Shown here piece after piece: positions 34,788-44,832 of a stretch of 64,000 bases of DNA. This stretch comes from Kangiella spongicola. GTDB lineage: Bacteria > Pseudomonadota > Gammaproteobacteria > Enterobacterales > Kangiellaceae. The notes below the pieces were generated by a model. The model saw only the letters and a program-made list of their open reading frames with translations. It searched no databases and had not been told where the DNA came from. Position 1 is the first letter of the stretch. Each line of letters begins with the position of its first letter. The translations under genes were made by a program, and so were the position numbers. Location of the stretch: the NCBI RefSeq assembly GCF_003194565.2, contig NZ_QICH01000002.1, positions 124,001 to 188,000 on the forward strand, written 5' to 3'.

Positions 34788-34912
34788 GGGTTTTCCTAAT
34801 GATTTACTGGTCTTTCAATTGCCCCGACCAACTGGTAAATTGTCGATTGGGTATATGTCCTAAGTAAGGTAAAATAACTTCACCTAATAATCCACCGATT
34901 TAAGACTTTTTG

Positions 34913-35668
34913 ATGCAAAACTACCAACCCAGTGATAATTTCCTTAAAGACAAGGTCATTCTTGTCACAGGCGCTACCGACGGAATCGGTAAAGAAGTTG
35001 CTTTAGAATACGCCAAGCGTGGTGCAACGGTTATATTATTATCGCGCGATACCCGTAAGCTAGAGAAGGTTTATGATGAGATTGAAGCGGTAGGCTATCC
35101 ACAGCCAGCTTATCTACCGGTCAACTTACAGGACAACTCGCCTGAAACTTATCAAAAAGTCGCAGAAGTTATCGAGAAAGAGTTTGGTCGCTTAGATGGA
35201 TTACTCCATAACGCAGGCGATCTTGGCCTCTTAAGTCCCTACGAACACTTTGACGAAGAAACTTGGTTCCGCGTCATGCAGATTAACGTTAATGCACCAT
35301 TTTTATTAACGAAATACTGTATTCCATTATTAAAAAAATCAGAAAGCTCATCATTGGTATTCACCTCTTCAGGTGTTGGTCGCCAAGGCCGTGCTTACTG
35401 GGGCGCTTATGCAGCTTCAAAGTTTGCTAACGAAGGCATGATGCAAACACTTGCTGATGAATTGGAAACCAGTAGTGTTCGCGTTAACAGCATCAACCCT
35501 GGTGCTACACGTACTAAAATGCGTGCCAATGCTTATCCCGGCGAAGACCCACAAACACTGCCAACACCAGAAGACATTATGCCAGCTTACCTGTGGCTGA
35601 TGGACGACGCCTCGGCTAATGCCAACGGCCAAGCCATTAATGCCAGAGACTTTATTAAGAAGTCTTAA
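34913..35668 (+). CDS. yciK: YciK-family short-chain dehydrogenase
   Basis: A 251-residue SDR oxidoreductase: GATDGIGKEVALEYAKRGA (Rossmann), HNAGDLG, the catalytic YAASKFANEG and SINPGATRTKMRANAYPGEDP, which marks the YciK group. Physiological substrate unknown. The ATG at 34913 was preferred to the overlapping TTG at 34910. It is followed by ppx. Confidence 0.92.
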   Translation: MQNYQPSDNFLKDKVILVTGATDGIGKEVALEYAKRGATVILLSRDTRKLEKVYDEIEAVGYPQPAYLPVNLQDNSPETYQKVAEVIEKEFGRLDGLLHNAGDLGLLSPYEHFDEETWFRVMQINVNAPFLLTKYCIPLLKKSESSSLVFTSSGVGRQGRAYWGAYAASKFANEGMMQTLADELETSSVRVNSINPGATRTKMRANAYPGEDPQTLPTPEDIMPAYLWLMDDASANANGQAINARDFIKKS

Positions 35669-35690
35669 CATGAATAACAAGGATTGATCG

Positions 35691-37241
35691 TTGAGCGCTT
35701 TGACGAATAAGGTTTTAGAAACAGACTCTAGCAGTCTTGAACCTGTTGTGCCTCTGCAATTTGCAGCGCTTGATCTTGGCTCCAACAGCTTTCATCTCGC
35801 GGTTGCAGAGTTTGATGGACACACATTAAGAGTCATCAGTCGGCTGAAAGAGAAAGTTCAGCTGGCTGCTGGCCTTGATAAGGATGGCCTGCTTTCTGCT
35901 GAAGCTATTGAACGTGGCTTAAACTGTTTGAAGCTATTCTCTGACAGAATTCAGGACATAGCTCCTGAGTACGTGGCGATTGTCGGCACCTACACCCTTC
36001 GTAAGGCGCAAAATGCAGCCGATTTCATTAAGCAAGCGGAGTCTATTCTCAACCACCCTATCGATATTCTTCCGGGACGTGAAGAAGCTCGCTTAATCTA
36101 TGACGGTGTATCACACAACCATCCCGACTTAAAACGCGCCTTGGTCATCGACATTGGCGGTGGTAGCACAGAAGTCATACTCGGTGAGAACTTCACATCT
36201 GAAATCTTAGATAGCTTAGAGGTAGGTTGCGTCACCACGAAAAAATGCTTCCCTAATAATCAAATTACCGAAGAAAATTTTAACAAAGCTATTATCAATG
36301 CCTCTATTGCTATATCAGAGGTAAAAAAGTTTTATAGAAGCGAGTCTTGGGATCATTGCTTGGGCTCTTCTGGCAGTATTGAGTCTATTTACAATGTGCT
36401 GGAAAGCTTAGGACTTACCCAAGGCGTTATAACCCTTGAACACTTGAAATTTCTTAAGCAGAAACTCATCGAAATTGGCGACTTTGAAAAAGTGGATTTC
36501 TCTGTGCTTACGGAAAGCCGTAAAAGCACTTTTGCCTGTGGTGTCGCTATTCTCTACGCCATCTTCGAGACTTTGGGTATCGATAAGATGCATGTCGCCA
36601 ATGCTTCCTTGCGCGAAGGACTATTGCTGGAATTGGTAGAAGAGTTAAAAGGTAACGATATTCGTCACCAGACGGCACAAAGCCTTATGAATCGTTTTAA
36701 CGTTGACCAAGAGCATGCCAAGCAAGTGCAACAAAGTGCGCAATGTATTTTCGACCAAGTCGCCGATTTTTGGGGTGTTTACGATCCAATCTATAAGAAT
36801 TATTTAGATTGGGCTTGTCAGTTACACGAAATTGGCCTTTCCATCAGTTTTTCAAAGCTAAGAATGCACAGCGCTTATATCGTGCGATACGGTGATATGC
36901 CAGGATTCAGTCAGCAAACGAAAGACTCGTTGGCCGCTATTATCGCTAACCAAAAGAAAAAGCTGCATATCGATGAACTCGACAATAAATACGATCCGAA
37001 AGAAGCGTTGCTATCCGTAGTTCAGATTTTAAGGTTAGCGATCATTTTCAACGTCAAACGTGACAGCCACAATATTCAAGATCTGGAGTTTATAGCCGGA
37101 GACAATCACCAGCTATTAATTCGAATCCCTAAAAGCTGGGCGGATGAACAGCAGCTGATCATCGCTGAATTACAACGAGAATCCGCTTATTGGGATTACC
37201 ATAAAATCCAGCTAGCAATTGAGATCGATCATTCTCAGTAA
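35691..37241 (+). CDS. ppx: Exopolyphosphatase (Ppx/GppA family)
   Basis: A 516-residue ASKHA-fold phosphatase that releases phosphate from polyphosphate ends. Motifs: AALDLGSNSFHLAVAEFDG, EEARLIYDGVSH, DIGGGSTEVILGE, LGSSGSIESIY and a C-terminal HD-like region. It starts with TTG preceded by AAGGA. It converges on ppk1 and their ends overlap by seven bases, so synthesis and breakdown of polyphosphate sit tail to tail. Confidence 0.93.
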   Translation: MSALTNKVLETDSSSLEPVVPLQFAALDLGSNSFHLAVAEFDGHTLRVISRLKEKVQLAAGLDKDGLLSAEAIERGLNCLKLFSDRIQDIAPEYVAIVGTYTLRKAQNAADFIKQAESILNHPIDILPGREEARLIYDGVSHNHPDLKRALVIDIGGGSTEVILGENFTSEILDSLEVGCVTTKKCFPNNQITEENFNKAIINASIAISEVKKFYRSESWDHCLGSSGSIESIYNVLESLGLTQGVITLEHLKFLKQKLIEIGDFEKVDFSVLTESRKSTFACGVAILYAIFETLGIDKMHVANASLREGLLLELVEELKGNDIRHQTAQSLMNRFNVDQEHAKQVQQSAQCIFDQVADFWGVYDPIYKNYLDWACQLHEIGLSISFSKLRMHSAYIVRYGDMPGFSQQTKDSLAAIIANQKKKLHIDELDNKYDPKEALLSVVQILRLAIIFNVKRDSHNIQDLEFIAGDNHQLLIRIPKSWADEQQLIIAELQRESAYWDYHKIQLAIEIDHSQ

Positions 37242-39295
37242 GACAGTTTATCTAATAATAACTGCTGCACTTTTTTCTCGGGTTTACCTCTACAGAATAA
37301 CTGATAATCCCCATTTGCCTGAAGAATCCAGCTCTGCTCGACATCGCTAAGCATCATTTCTAATTCATTGACCATTCGACGCTTTAAGTCCTTTTGAAGG
37401 ATCGGGAAGCAAGTCTCAACCCGGTTATACAAGTTTCGCTCCATCCAATCCGCAGAAGCGGCGTATAAATGCTCCTTTCCATCATCATAAAAATAATAGA
37501 CCCTTGAGTGCTCTAAGAAGCGGCCAATAATTGAGCGTACCTGTATATTATCCGATAAACCGTTAATACCAGGCGATAAACAGCAAATTCCTCTTACTAT
37601 AAGTTGAATTTCGACTCCTGCGTTAGAAGCCTTATACAGCGCCTCAATCAACGACTGATCAGTTAATGAATTGAGCTTGATGATCATCCTAGCTTCCTTG
37701 CCATTACCAGCGTTACTGGTTTCACGCTCAATAGCTTTAAGCAGGTTTTTATGCAGTGTGAAAGGCGCGTGCCATAGCTGATTTAATTCGTAAACCTTGC
37801 CCATGCCGGTCAACTGCTGGAAGACCTTATGCACGTCTTCACAAATATCAACGTTAGTCGTTAACAAGCTATAATCCGTATATAAGCGTGCATTTCCCGC
37901 ATGATAATTACCGGTACCAAGGTGCACAAAGCGCTGTAACGCATTGCGCTTTTGATTCTTACGCACCACCAAGGTCATTTTGGCGTGAGTTTTATAACCC
38001 ACAACCCCATAAACCACTAATACACCCGCCTCTTGTAGCTTCTGCGCTAACTCTATATTGTCCGCTTCATCAAATCGCGCTCTGAGTTCAACAACAGCGG
38101 TGACTTCTTTACCTGCTTGAGATGCTTCGATTAAAGCCTCAACAATAGAAGACTGACTACCAGTTCGGTATAAAGTCTGCTTTATTGCTAAAACATTCGG
38201 ATCTTTAGCTGCCTGCCGTACGAATTCAACAACTGGCTGGAAGCTTTCATAAGGATGGTGCAACAATAGGTCTTGCTCTAATAACACTTCAAAAATGTCA
38301 CGACGATGTAAAACTTCAGGTGTTTTCGGCGTAAAGCCATCGAACTTTAGGTCTGGCCGATCGACAAGATCAGGCAATAGCATTAAACGATTTAAATTAA
38401 CGGGACCATCGACTCGATAAAGTTCTTCAGGGGTTAAGTTGCACTTTTGCAGAAGAAAGCTCACGATTTTTTCTGGGCAGCTTTTCCCAACTTCGAGCCT
38501 AACCGCAGCACCAAAGTTTCTGGATTGGAGCTCTCGTTTTAAAGCACTTGCTAAGTCTTCGTTGGAGTTTTCCTCTAGCAACAAATGACTATCTCGCGTC
38601 AGGCGGAACTGATAACAACCATGAATATCCATGCCAGGAAATAAGTCTTGAGCAAACTCCGACACAATTGATGATAGGTACACAAAGTTATGCTGTTTGG
38701 AGCCACCAACACTTTCTGGCAGTTCAATAATTCGAGGCAACGAACGAGGCATGTGGAGTACTGCATATTCTAAATTTCGACCAAAAGCATCGTTGCCGTG
38801 TAAATGTAATAGAAAATGAAGACTCTTATTGACCAAACGCGGAAATGGATGAGTTAGGTCGAGGCTTATAGGGCTAATAACAGGCATAACCTGATGCTTA
38901 AAGTAATTCTTTAGCCACTTACACTGGGCTTCACTCCACTCATCAGCAGGTAAAAACTGAATGGATTCATCAGCCAACTTTGGCAACAACTCGTCATTGA
39001 AAATTCGATATTGCTCATCAACCAGCTGATGCGCGCGCAGGTTAATCTCTTTTAAGACTTCCTCTGCAGAGGCACCGTTTAGGCTCGGCTTAGTATTGCC
39101 ACGTGCCAAATCGTGACGTAATCCCGCTACGCGAACTTCGAAGAACTCATCTAAATTGTTACTGCAAATAAATATAAAGCGAATACGCTCGAGAAGAGGA
39201 ATAGTAGGATCGAGAGCCTGCTGTAATACTCGGCGATTAAAAGCGAGTAAGCTAAGCTCACGGTTTAAGTAAAATTTAGGGTCTTTAAAGTTCAT
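37235..39295 (-). CDS. ppk1: Polyphosphate kinase 1
   Basis: A 686-residue phospholipase-D-fold kinase: N-terminal YLNRELSLLAFNRRVL, VKQTLYRTG-type AIKQTLYRTGSQSSIV, and the active-site histidine region HLGTGNYHAGNARLYTDY. A C-terminal domain carries YYFYDDGKEHLYAASADW. It polymerises the ATP gamma-phosphate into polyphosphate. Normal length. Confidence 0.96.
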   Translation of the reverse strand: MNFKDPKFYLNRELSLLAFNRRVLQQALDPTIPLLERIRFIFICSNNLDEFFEVRVAGLRHDLARGNTKPSLNGASAEEVLKEINLRAHQLVDEQYRIFNDELLPKLADESIQFLPADEWSEAQCKWLKNYFKHQVMPVISPISLDLTHPFPRLVNKSLHFLLHLHGNDAFGRNLEYAVLHMPRSLPRIIELPESVGGSKQHNFVYLSSIVSEFAQDLFPGMDIHGCYQFRLTRDSHLLLEENSNEDLASALKRELQSRNFGAAVRLEVGKSCPEKIVSFLLQKCNLTPEELYRVDGPVNLNRLMLLPDLVDRPDLKFDGFTPKTPEVLHRRDIFEVLLEQDLLLHHPYESFQPVVEFVRQAAKDPNVLAIKQTLYRTGSQSSIVEALIEASQAGKEVTAVVELRARFDEADNIELAQKLQEAGVLVVYGVVGYKTHAKMTLVVRKNQKRNALQRFVHLGTGNYHAGNARLYTDYSLLTTNVDICEDVHKVFQQLTGMGKVYELNQLWHAPFTLHKNLLKAIERETSNAGNGKEARMIIKLNSLTDQSLIEALYKASNAGVEIQLIVRGICCLSPGINGLSDNIQVRSIIGRFLEHSRVYYFYDDGKEHLYAASADWMERNLYNRVETCFPILQKDLKRRMVNELEMMLSDVEQSWILQANGDYQLFCRGKPEKKVQQLLLDKLSY

Positions 39296-39362
39296 CCTTT
39301 TTAGCTTACCAAAAGATAGGAGTTTTGGCTCTTTGCGTAAACTCTTAAAAGCTCAATACAAA

Positions 39363-39397
39363 AAAGCCACTAGGTATTAACTACGAAGTGGCTTTTG
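39363..39397 (-). terminator. Intrinsic terminator of rluB
   Basis: Minus-strand AAAAGCCACT / AGTGGCTTTT stem ending in six Ts, about 12 bases after the rluB stop. Confidence 0.88.
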
Positions 39398-39408
39398 CTA
39401 CGGAGAAC

Positions 39409-40305
39409 TTAGTGCCTTCTCCAAATATTTTTACGCTGGCTACTTTTATGTTTGGGCTGCTCTTTACGCGGATTCACATCAAGATTCACAAGCTCTGCCA
39501 CTTTAGTAATTTGCTCCGCTGTCAGATCCATCCAGCGACCTCGACTTAAGCTTTTAGGTAGCTCAACTGGCCCATATTCGATGCGTATTAGGCGCGAAAC
39601 ATCAACTTCCTGCGACTGCCACAATTTACGAACCTCACGGTTTTTACCTTCAGATAAGCCCACATCAAACCATTGATTAGCACCTTCGCCACCACCTGGC
39701 TGGATGAAGTTAAATTTACATAAGTCACCATCAATGAGTACACCATCTTTCAGGTTTTTAATCATCTCATCGGTAACTTCACCATGAACACGTACCGCGT
39801 ACTTACGCTCAACCTGATACGACGGGTGCATTAAACGATGCGCAAGCTCGCCATTGTTTGTGAACAGCAATAAGCCTGTGGTGTTAATATCCAAGCGCCC
39901 AATGCTAATCCAGCGACCAAAACTAGTTCGAGGCAAGTTTTCGAATACCGTTGGCCTACCTTCTGGATCTTTTTGCGTAGAAACCTCACCTAATGGCTTA
40001 TGGTAAGCGATAATACGGGTGTAAACTTCGTCGGAAGGTTTGATCTTAACGACACGACCATCAACTCGAATGGTATCTTTGTCGCTAGCCCTTTCTCCTA
40101 AACTGGCGATAGAGCCATTAACACTCACACGTCCATCAGAAATCCATTTTTCCAGCTCACGACGCGAGCCTAAGCCTGCGTTAGCAAGTATTTTCTGGAG
40201 TTTTTCGGTCTTTTCAGAGCGTGACTTGGACTCACTTCTTGGCTTCTGCTCTCGCTCCTGCTTAGACATGCTCTTTTCTTTAGACGCGTTTCGTTCTTTA
40301 GACAT
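39409..40305 (-). CDS. rluB: 23S rRNA pseudouridine(2605) synthase RluB
   Basis: A 298-residue RsuA-family synthase with a charged, Lys/Ser/Glu-rich N-terminal extension (about 35 residues). An S4 domain (EKLQKILANAGLGSRRELEKW in pieces) and the catalytic domain with GRLDINTTGLLLFTNNGELAHRLMHPS follow; its Asp is the nucleophile. KNREVRKLW is also present. The position near scpA-scpB-trpS is typical. Confidence 0.93.
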   Translation of the reverse strand: MSKERNASKEKSMSKQEREQKPRSESKSRSEKTEKLQKILANAGLGSRRELEKWISDGRVSVNGSIASLGERASDKDTIRVDGRVVKIKPSDEVYTRIIAYHKPLGEVSTQKDPEGRPTVFENLPRTSFGRWISIGRLDINTTGLLLFTNNGELAHRLMHPSYQVERKYAVRVHGEVTDEMIKNLKDGVLIDGDLCKFNFIQPGGGEGANQWFDVGLSEGKNREVRKLWQSQEVDVSRLIRIEYGPVELPKSLSRGRWMDLTAEQITKVAELVNLDVNPRKEQPKHKSSQRKNIWRRH

Positions 40306-40393
40306 AAGGGGCCTTGATCAATCAATATTGATGCAATTTTAGGCCTTTAGGAGCCTACAGTCGAGGGTAACTGAAGTTATTTTAATGGATTAC

Positions 40394-40909
40394 TTACGAA
40401 GTTGTCCGTCTGATGCGCTTATCCGGACCAATAAAGCTCTCTATTCGATGAAAAACCTCGTATCGAGAAAAAGGTTTCTTCATAAAGTCGTCAGCACCAA
40501 TTCGTTCAGCATAGTACTTTTCAGTAGCGATAACGTTACCGCTGATCATGATGACCGGAATATTTTCAGTTTTCGGGTCTTTGCGTAGCTCGCGTAATGC
40601 TTGGAAGCCATTGATACCAGGAAGAACGATGTCAAGGAAGATAAGATCAGGTAAATGCTGTTTGGCTAACTTCAATCCAGTTTCAGCATCGAGGGCAACG
40701 CCTACTTCGTACTGGTTCTGTACCAGCATTTTCTTAAGCATGACACAAACGGTTTTTGAGTCATCGATTATGAGCATTTTAGTGCCCGGTCGTGCATTAA
40801 TGCGTTCGTTGCGACGCCTATCAGAATGATTCGACTCGTCATTTGACTCAGTCTGTCCTGATGACAATGTGGAACGGATTTTATCAAAAAAGCCCAAGCC
40901 AACCCCCAA
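40394..40909 (-). CDS. Single-domain response regulator (CheY/PilH-like)
   Basis: A 171-residue protein. A 43-residue polar N-terminal tail (SDRRRNERINARPG) is followed by a receiver domain (about 44-165) with MLIIDDSKTVCVMLKKML, phosphoacceptor FLDIVLPGINGF, VIMISGN and the conserved Lys in DDFMKKPFSRYE. There is no output domain, so it probably signals by protein contact (type IV pili, chemotaxis or a phosphorelay). The start is uncertain: TTG at 40907-40909, or a TTG four codons later with GGGGG close by. Confidence 0.8.
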   Translation of the reverse strand: MGVGLGFFDKIRSTLSSGQTESNDESNHSDRRRNERINARPGTKMLIIDDSKTVCVMLKKMLVQNQYEVGVALDAETGLKLAKQHLPDLIFLDIVLPGINGFQALRELRKDPKTENIPVIMISGNVIATEKYYAERIGADDFMKKPFSRYEVFHRIESFIGPDKRIRRTTS

Positions 40910-41015
40910 TGTTCGCTGTGTAGCGCGTTATATCGTTATTAATATCAAAATTATATACAGAAACTGAACACAAAAACCACGATCAGCTACTCAGTTATTA
41001 GCTTTTTTATTATGC

Positions 41016-41921
41016 TTAATGTAGCTCGGTTGGCTTTAAGCTTATGTCGCTTTCTTCTTCCCCTTCACTTGAACCAAGGTCTGAGCTATCCCCCTGCTCC
41101 CCCTCATCTGCTAAGTCGCTTGCGGGTTCTTGTGGCTCATCAGTTTGCTCAGAATCACCATTGTCTATAGCGTCACTACCACAGTCGCTTTGGCTCTCAG
41201 ATGATTCGACAGGCTCATCTTCGCCACCAGTCTCTGCTTCAGCAGAAGAATCGTTAGGCTGATTTTCATCGCTTGTCTCAAGACTAGCCTCAGTTCCTTC
41301 AGATGACTCAGAATTATCGGCTTTAGTGGACTCATCAGCTTGAGTATCATCGTCTTCGCCATCAAACTTTAACTCAGGGTTAAGATTATCCAGATCTTTA
41401 ATCTCTGCCAAAGAAGGTAGCTCGTCCAGACTTTTTAAGCCAAAGTAATCCAAAAACTGCTTGGTTGTGGCGTACAAGGCCGGTTTACCCGGCACATCGC
41501 GATGCCCCACCACACGAATCCACTCACGCTCTAGCAAGGTTTTGACAATCGATGAACTCACGCCTACACCACGAACTTGCTCAATATCACTACGAGTAGT
41601 TGGTTGGCGGTAAGCAATTAAAGATAAAGTTTCCAGTAAAGCTCGCGAATAGCGCGAAGGGCGTTCTTCCCACAGTCGTGCAATCCACTCAGCATAATCT
41701 TGCCGCGCTTGATAGCGAAATCCAGTAGCGACTTCCACCAGTTCAACACCGCGCCCCTCACATTCTTTTTGAAGAATATCTAGGGCTTTAGTGACGTCCG
41801 AAGTTTTAACTTTCTCTTCTTCAGCGAACAACTCAACCAGTCTGTCTTTCGATAGTGAGCTACCCGCAGCTAAAAGCGCCGCTTCAATGATGCATTTTAT
41901 TTTATCTATATTCATACTCAT
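41016..41921 (-). CDS. scpB: Segregation and condensation protein B
   Basis: A 301-residue SMC-complex partner. The two winged-helix domains occupy about residues 1-165 (IIEAALLAAGSSLSKDRL, ALLETLSLIAYRQPTTRSDIEQVRGV in parts, GHRDVPGKPALYATT). A long, acidic, Ser/Glu/Asp-rich disordered tail makes up the last 120 residues or so. Its ATG overlaps the scpA stop by four bases. Confidence 0.93.
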   Translation of the reverse strand: MSMNIDKIKCIIEAALLAAGSSLSKDRLVELFAEEEKVKTSDVTKALDILQKECEGRGVELVEVATGFRYQARQDYAEWIARLWEERPSRYSRALLETLSLIAYRQPTTRSDIEQVRGVGVSSSIVKTLLEREWIRVVGHRDVPGKPALYATTKQFLDYFGLKSLDELPSLAEIKDLDNLNPELKFDGEDDDTQADESTKADNSESSEGTEASLETSDENQPNDSSAEAETGGEDEPVESSESQSDCGSDAIDNGDSEQTDEPQEPASDLADEGEQGDSSDLGSSEGEEESDISLKPTELH

Positions 41922-42847
41922 GCTTGATCGCTTGTGGTTTCTACTTTCGCTAACTTTTCATCAATGGACTCGTTTTCACCTTCATCTTCATGGCTAGTCC
42001 CCACTTTAGCCCGAACATGAATTGGTCCATAGTTATCACTTTGAATAATTTCTAAGAGAGACTCTTTTGCCAGCTCCATGATCGCCAAGAATGTAACGAC
42101 AACCCCTGAACGGCCTTCTTCTGGATCAAATAATTTAGAGAAATCGGTAAAGGACTGAGCAGATAGGCGCTCTAAAACCTTACCCATGCGCTCACGCACA
42201 GATAAAGCCTCGAACTTCACTTGGTGACTCGAGAACATTTCAGCTCTTCTTAAGACATCACGAAGTGCGATTAGAAGCTCCTTCATATCCACCTCAGGCT
42301 CTGGCTTGATAATATTCATATCAGGCTTTTTAGCGCTAGCTTGATGCACATCACGCCCCATCCGAGGTAGCTCATCAATATCTTCAGCGGCTTGCTTAAA
42401 TTGTTCGTATTCCTGCAAACGACGAATCAAGTCCGCTCGCGGATCTTCTTCGTCATCATCCTCAGCTGGAGGTCTCGGCAGTAAAACACGACTTTTAATT
42501 TCAGCTAACATAGCCGCCATAACCAGGTATTCAGCCGCTAACTCTAATTGAATCGCCTTCATCAACTCAACATATTCCATGTATTGCTCTGTAATATGAG
42601 CGATCGGAATATCACGAATATCGACGTTTTGGCGCTTAATTAAATAAAGCAGTAGATCGAGGGGCCCTTCGAAAGCTTCAAGGAAAACTTCTAGGGCATC
42701 TGGTGGAATGTATAAATCTTGAGGAAATTCCTCGACTTGCTCACCATCGACTAGAGCAAACGGCATTTCTTCCTGCACATGATCAACAGCTGGCTGTTCA
42801 TGCTCAGTCTGTTGCTGCTGTTCTGTCTCGCCGTTTTGCTCAGTCAT
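41918..42847 (-). CDS. scpA: Segregation and condensation protein A
   Basis: A 309-residue kleisin of the SMC-ScpAB complex: EAFEGPLDLLLYLIKRQNVDIRDIPIAHITEQY in two motifs (about 53-85), AAEYLVMAAMLAEIKSRVLLP, and a C-terminal winged helix (VVTFLAIMELAKESL). The N-terminal 45 residues are Glu/Gln-rich. Coupled to scpB by ATGA. Confidence 0.94.
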   Translation of the reverse strand: MTEQNGETEQQQQTEHEQPAVDHVQEEMPFALVDGEQVEEFPQDLYIPPDALEVFLEAFEGPLDLLLYLIKRQNVDIRDIPIAHITEQYMEYVELMKAIQLELAAEYLVMAAMLAEIKSRVLLPRPPAEDDDEEDPRADLIRRLQEYEQFKQAAEDIDELPRMGRDVHQASAKKPDMNIIKPEPEVDMKELLIALRDVLRRAEMFSSHQVKFEALSVRERMGKVLERLSAQSFTDFSKLFDPEEGRSGVVVTFLAIMELAKESLLEIIQSDNYGPIHVRAKVGTSHEDEGENESIDEKLAKVETTSDQA

Positions 42848-42903
42848 TTATGGTTTCTCAGTCAATTATCAATATCCTTAGCCATCAAGGGGTGCTTAAT
42901 AGT

Positions 42904-44121
42904 TTATTTGTAAGACAAGCCCATAGCTTGACGCACATCATCCATCGTCTCGCGGGCCACATCACGCGCACGATCACAGCCTTCCGAAACGATATTACGA
43001 ATAATTTCAGGGCTTTCCTCATACTCTTTAGCACGCTCTAAGAACTGCTGCTGTTCCGCGCAAACACCATCAATCACAGGTTGCTTACACTCAACACAGC
43101 CAATACCCGCTGTCGTGCAGCCTTTTTGCACCCACTCTTTAACTTCTTCTGGAGAGTAAATCTTGTGGAACTCCCACACAGGACATTTTTCTGGCGTTCC
43201 CGGATCATCACGTCTGACACGCGCAGGATCCGTCGGCATGGTGCGAATCTTCTTCTCTACTGATTCGCGCGGTTCACGCATAGAAATGGCGTTACCGTAA
43301 GACTTAGACATCTTTTGTCCATCCAAACCAGGCATTTTAGACACTGGCGTCAATAAAGCCTTCGGCTCAGGCAAAATCACTTTACCGGCACCATCTAAAT
43401 AGCCATACAAACGCTCACGATCGTTAAGCGAGATGTTCGCCTGACTTTCGACTAATGCTTGAGCCGTTTCTAAAGCCGCTTGGTCGCCTTCTTCTTGGAA
43501 TTTTTTACGCAAGCTATTGTAAAGCTTCGCATTTTTCTTACCCATCTTCTTGATGGCCGCCGTGACTTTTTCTTCAAAGCCAGGTTCTTTACCATAGAAA
43601 TGGTTAAAACGTCGTGCTGCTTCACGCGTCATTTCTACATGCGGAACCTGATCAGCGCCGACAGGTACATTGCCTGCACGATACACCAAAATATCAGCCG
43701 CTTGTAATAATGGATAACCTAAAAAGCCATAAGTCGATAAGTCTTTGTTTTGTAACTTTTCTTGTTGCTCTTTATAGGTAGGTACTCGTTCCAACCAACC
43801 TAAAGGAGTCGTCATCGACATTAACAAGTGAAGCTCTGCGTGCTCAGGCACTTTAGACTGTACAAAGATGGTCGACGCACTTGGGTTTATCCCCGCTGCC
43901 AACCAGTCAATGACCGTATCCCAAACATAGCCTTCAATCTTAGAGGTATCGTCATAATTTGTCGTCAAGGCATGCCAATCAGCCACCATGAAGAAGCACT
44001 CATACTCATGCTGCATTTGTGCCCAATTCTTTAAAACCCCATGGTAATGCCCCAAATGTAATGGTCCCGTAGGACGCATGCCGGATAGAACGCGCTTTTG
44101 GCCAACTGATATAGAACTCAA
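42904..44121 (-). CDS. trpS: Tryptophanyl-tRNA synthetase
   Basis: A 405-residue class I synthetase: LSGMRPTGPLHLGHYHG (HIGH motif), GADQVPHVEMTREAARRFN and GQKMSKSYGNAI (KMSKS). A helical insert near residues 190-240 and a C-terminal Cys-containing stretch (CTTAGIGCVECKQ) make it longer than E. coli TrpS (334) and place it in the longer bacterial subtype. It starts the trpS-scpA-scpB order. Confidence 0.95.
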   Translation of the reverse strand: MSSISVGQKRVLSGMRPTGPLHLGHYHGVLKNWAQMQHEYECFFMVADWHALTTNYDDTSKIEGYVWDTVIDWLAAGINPSASTIFVQSKVPEHAELHLLMSMTTPLGWLERVPTYKEQQEKLQNKDLSTYGFLGYPLLQAADILVYRAGNVPVGADQVPHVEMTREAARRFNHFYGKEPGFEEKVTAAIKKMGKKNAKLYNSLRKKFQEEGDQAALETAQALVESQANISLNDRERLYGYLDGAGKVILPEPKALLTPVSKMPGLDGQKMSKSYGNAISMREPRESVEKKIRTMPTDPARVRRDDPGTPEKCPVWEFHKIYSPEEVKEWVQKGCTTAGIGCVECKQPVIDGVCAEQQQFLERAKEYEESPEIIRNIVSEGCDRARDVARETMDDVRQAMGLSYK

Positions 44122-44327
44122 TGGATATCCTTTGAAGTAACTTTTTATCTAAATTTATAAGATTGTCCATTATAACGAGAACAATCGAAAACGCTATATT
44201 TCTGTATTTGACACGCAGCAAATCCTATTCACACACCTTATTCTGTATAATTTTTAAACACACCTTGACTTCAACCCCTTATCAGCAACACACTGAAACT
44301 TACAAAATTCCGCATAAGGAGATAAAA

Positions 44328-44690
44328 ATGTCGCTCTATATTGATGGTTATGTCGTCCCAGTACCTAAAGACAAGTTAGACGAATATATTAAAATGGCGA
44401 AATTAGCAGGGAAAGTCTGGAAAGAATACGGTGCTTTAAAAGTTATGGAATCAGTCGCCGACGATGTTCCAGAAGGCAAAATCACCTCCTTTGGCAAAAG
44501 CGTACAACTCAAAGACAACGAAACCGTTGTCTTCTCCTACATCCTCTATGAATCACGACAAGCACGTGACGAAATCAACGAAAAAGTGATGAAAGACCCA
44601 CGCCTCGCCGACATGATGGTTCCAAAAAACTTACCATTCGATGGAATGCGAATGTTCTGGGGAGGCTTCAAGCCAATCGTCGAATTATAA
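44328..44690 (+). CDS. DUF1428-family protein
   Basis: A 120-residue protein (ATG at 44328, AAGGAG six bases upstream). The pattern YIDGYVVPVPKDKLDEYIKMA, VWKEYGALKVMESVADDVP, ESRQARDEINEKVM and PFDGMRMFWGGFKPIVEL matches the DUF1428/YbaA family of small alpha-beta barrel proteins. Function unknown. Upstream residues in the same frame are not part of the gene. Confidence 0.88.
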   Translation: MSLYIDGYVVPVPKDKLDEYIKMAKLAGKVWKEYGALKVMESVADDVPEGKITSFGKSVQLKDNETVVFSYILYESRQARDEINEKVMKDPRLADMMVPKNLPFDGMRMFWGGFKPIVEL

Positions 44691-44770
44691 AGTAGTATCA
44701 TAAAACTGCAGTCCTTTATGAGACTTAGCAACGCTCTGAGTTGAGTCCATACCCCCTCTTGTATAAAAAC

Positions 44771-44799
44771 TAAACATTAACAATCTCTTACGGTATACT
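44771..44799 (+). promoter_or_regulatory. Predicted promoter of the lipoprotein/peptidase pair
   Basis: TAAACA (44771-44776), 17-bp spacer, TATACT (44794-44799), about 33 bases before the lipoprotein ATG. Confidence 0.5.
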
Positions 44800-44832
44800 C
44801 ACAAAAATTAAAAATATACAAGGGATATAATA

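Noticed and set aside
41044-41365. Ser/Pro-rich plus-strand and alternative-frame ORFs within scpB
   Set aside because: They arise from the acidic, repetitive scpB tail read in other frames.
44163-44327. N-terminal extension of the DUF1428 gene
   Set aside because: A canonical AAGGAG and ATG at 44328 fit the family start; the upstream residues are noncoding in character.
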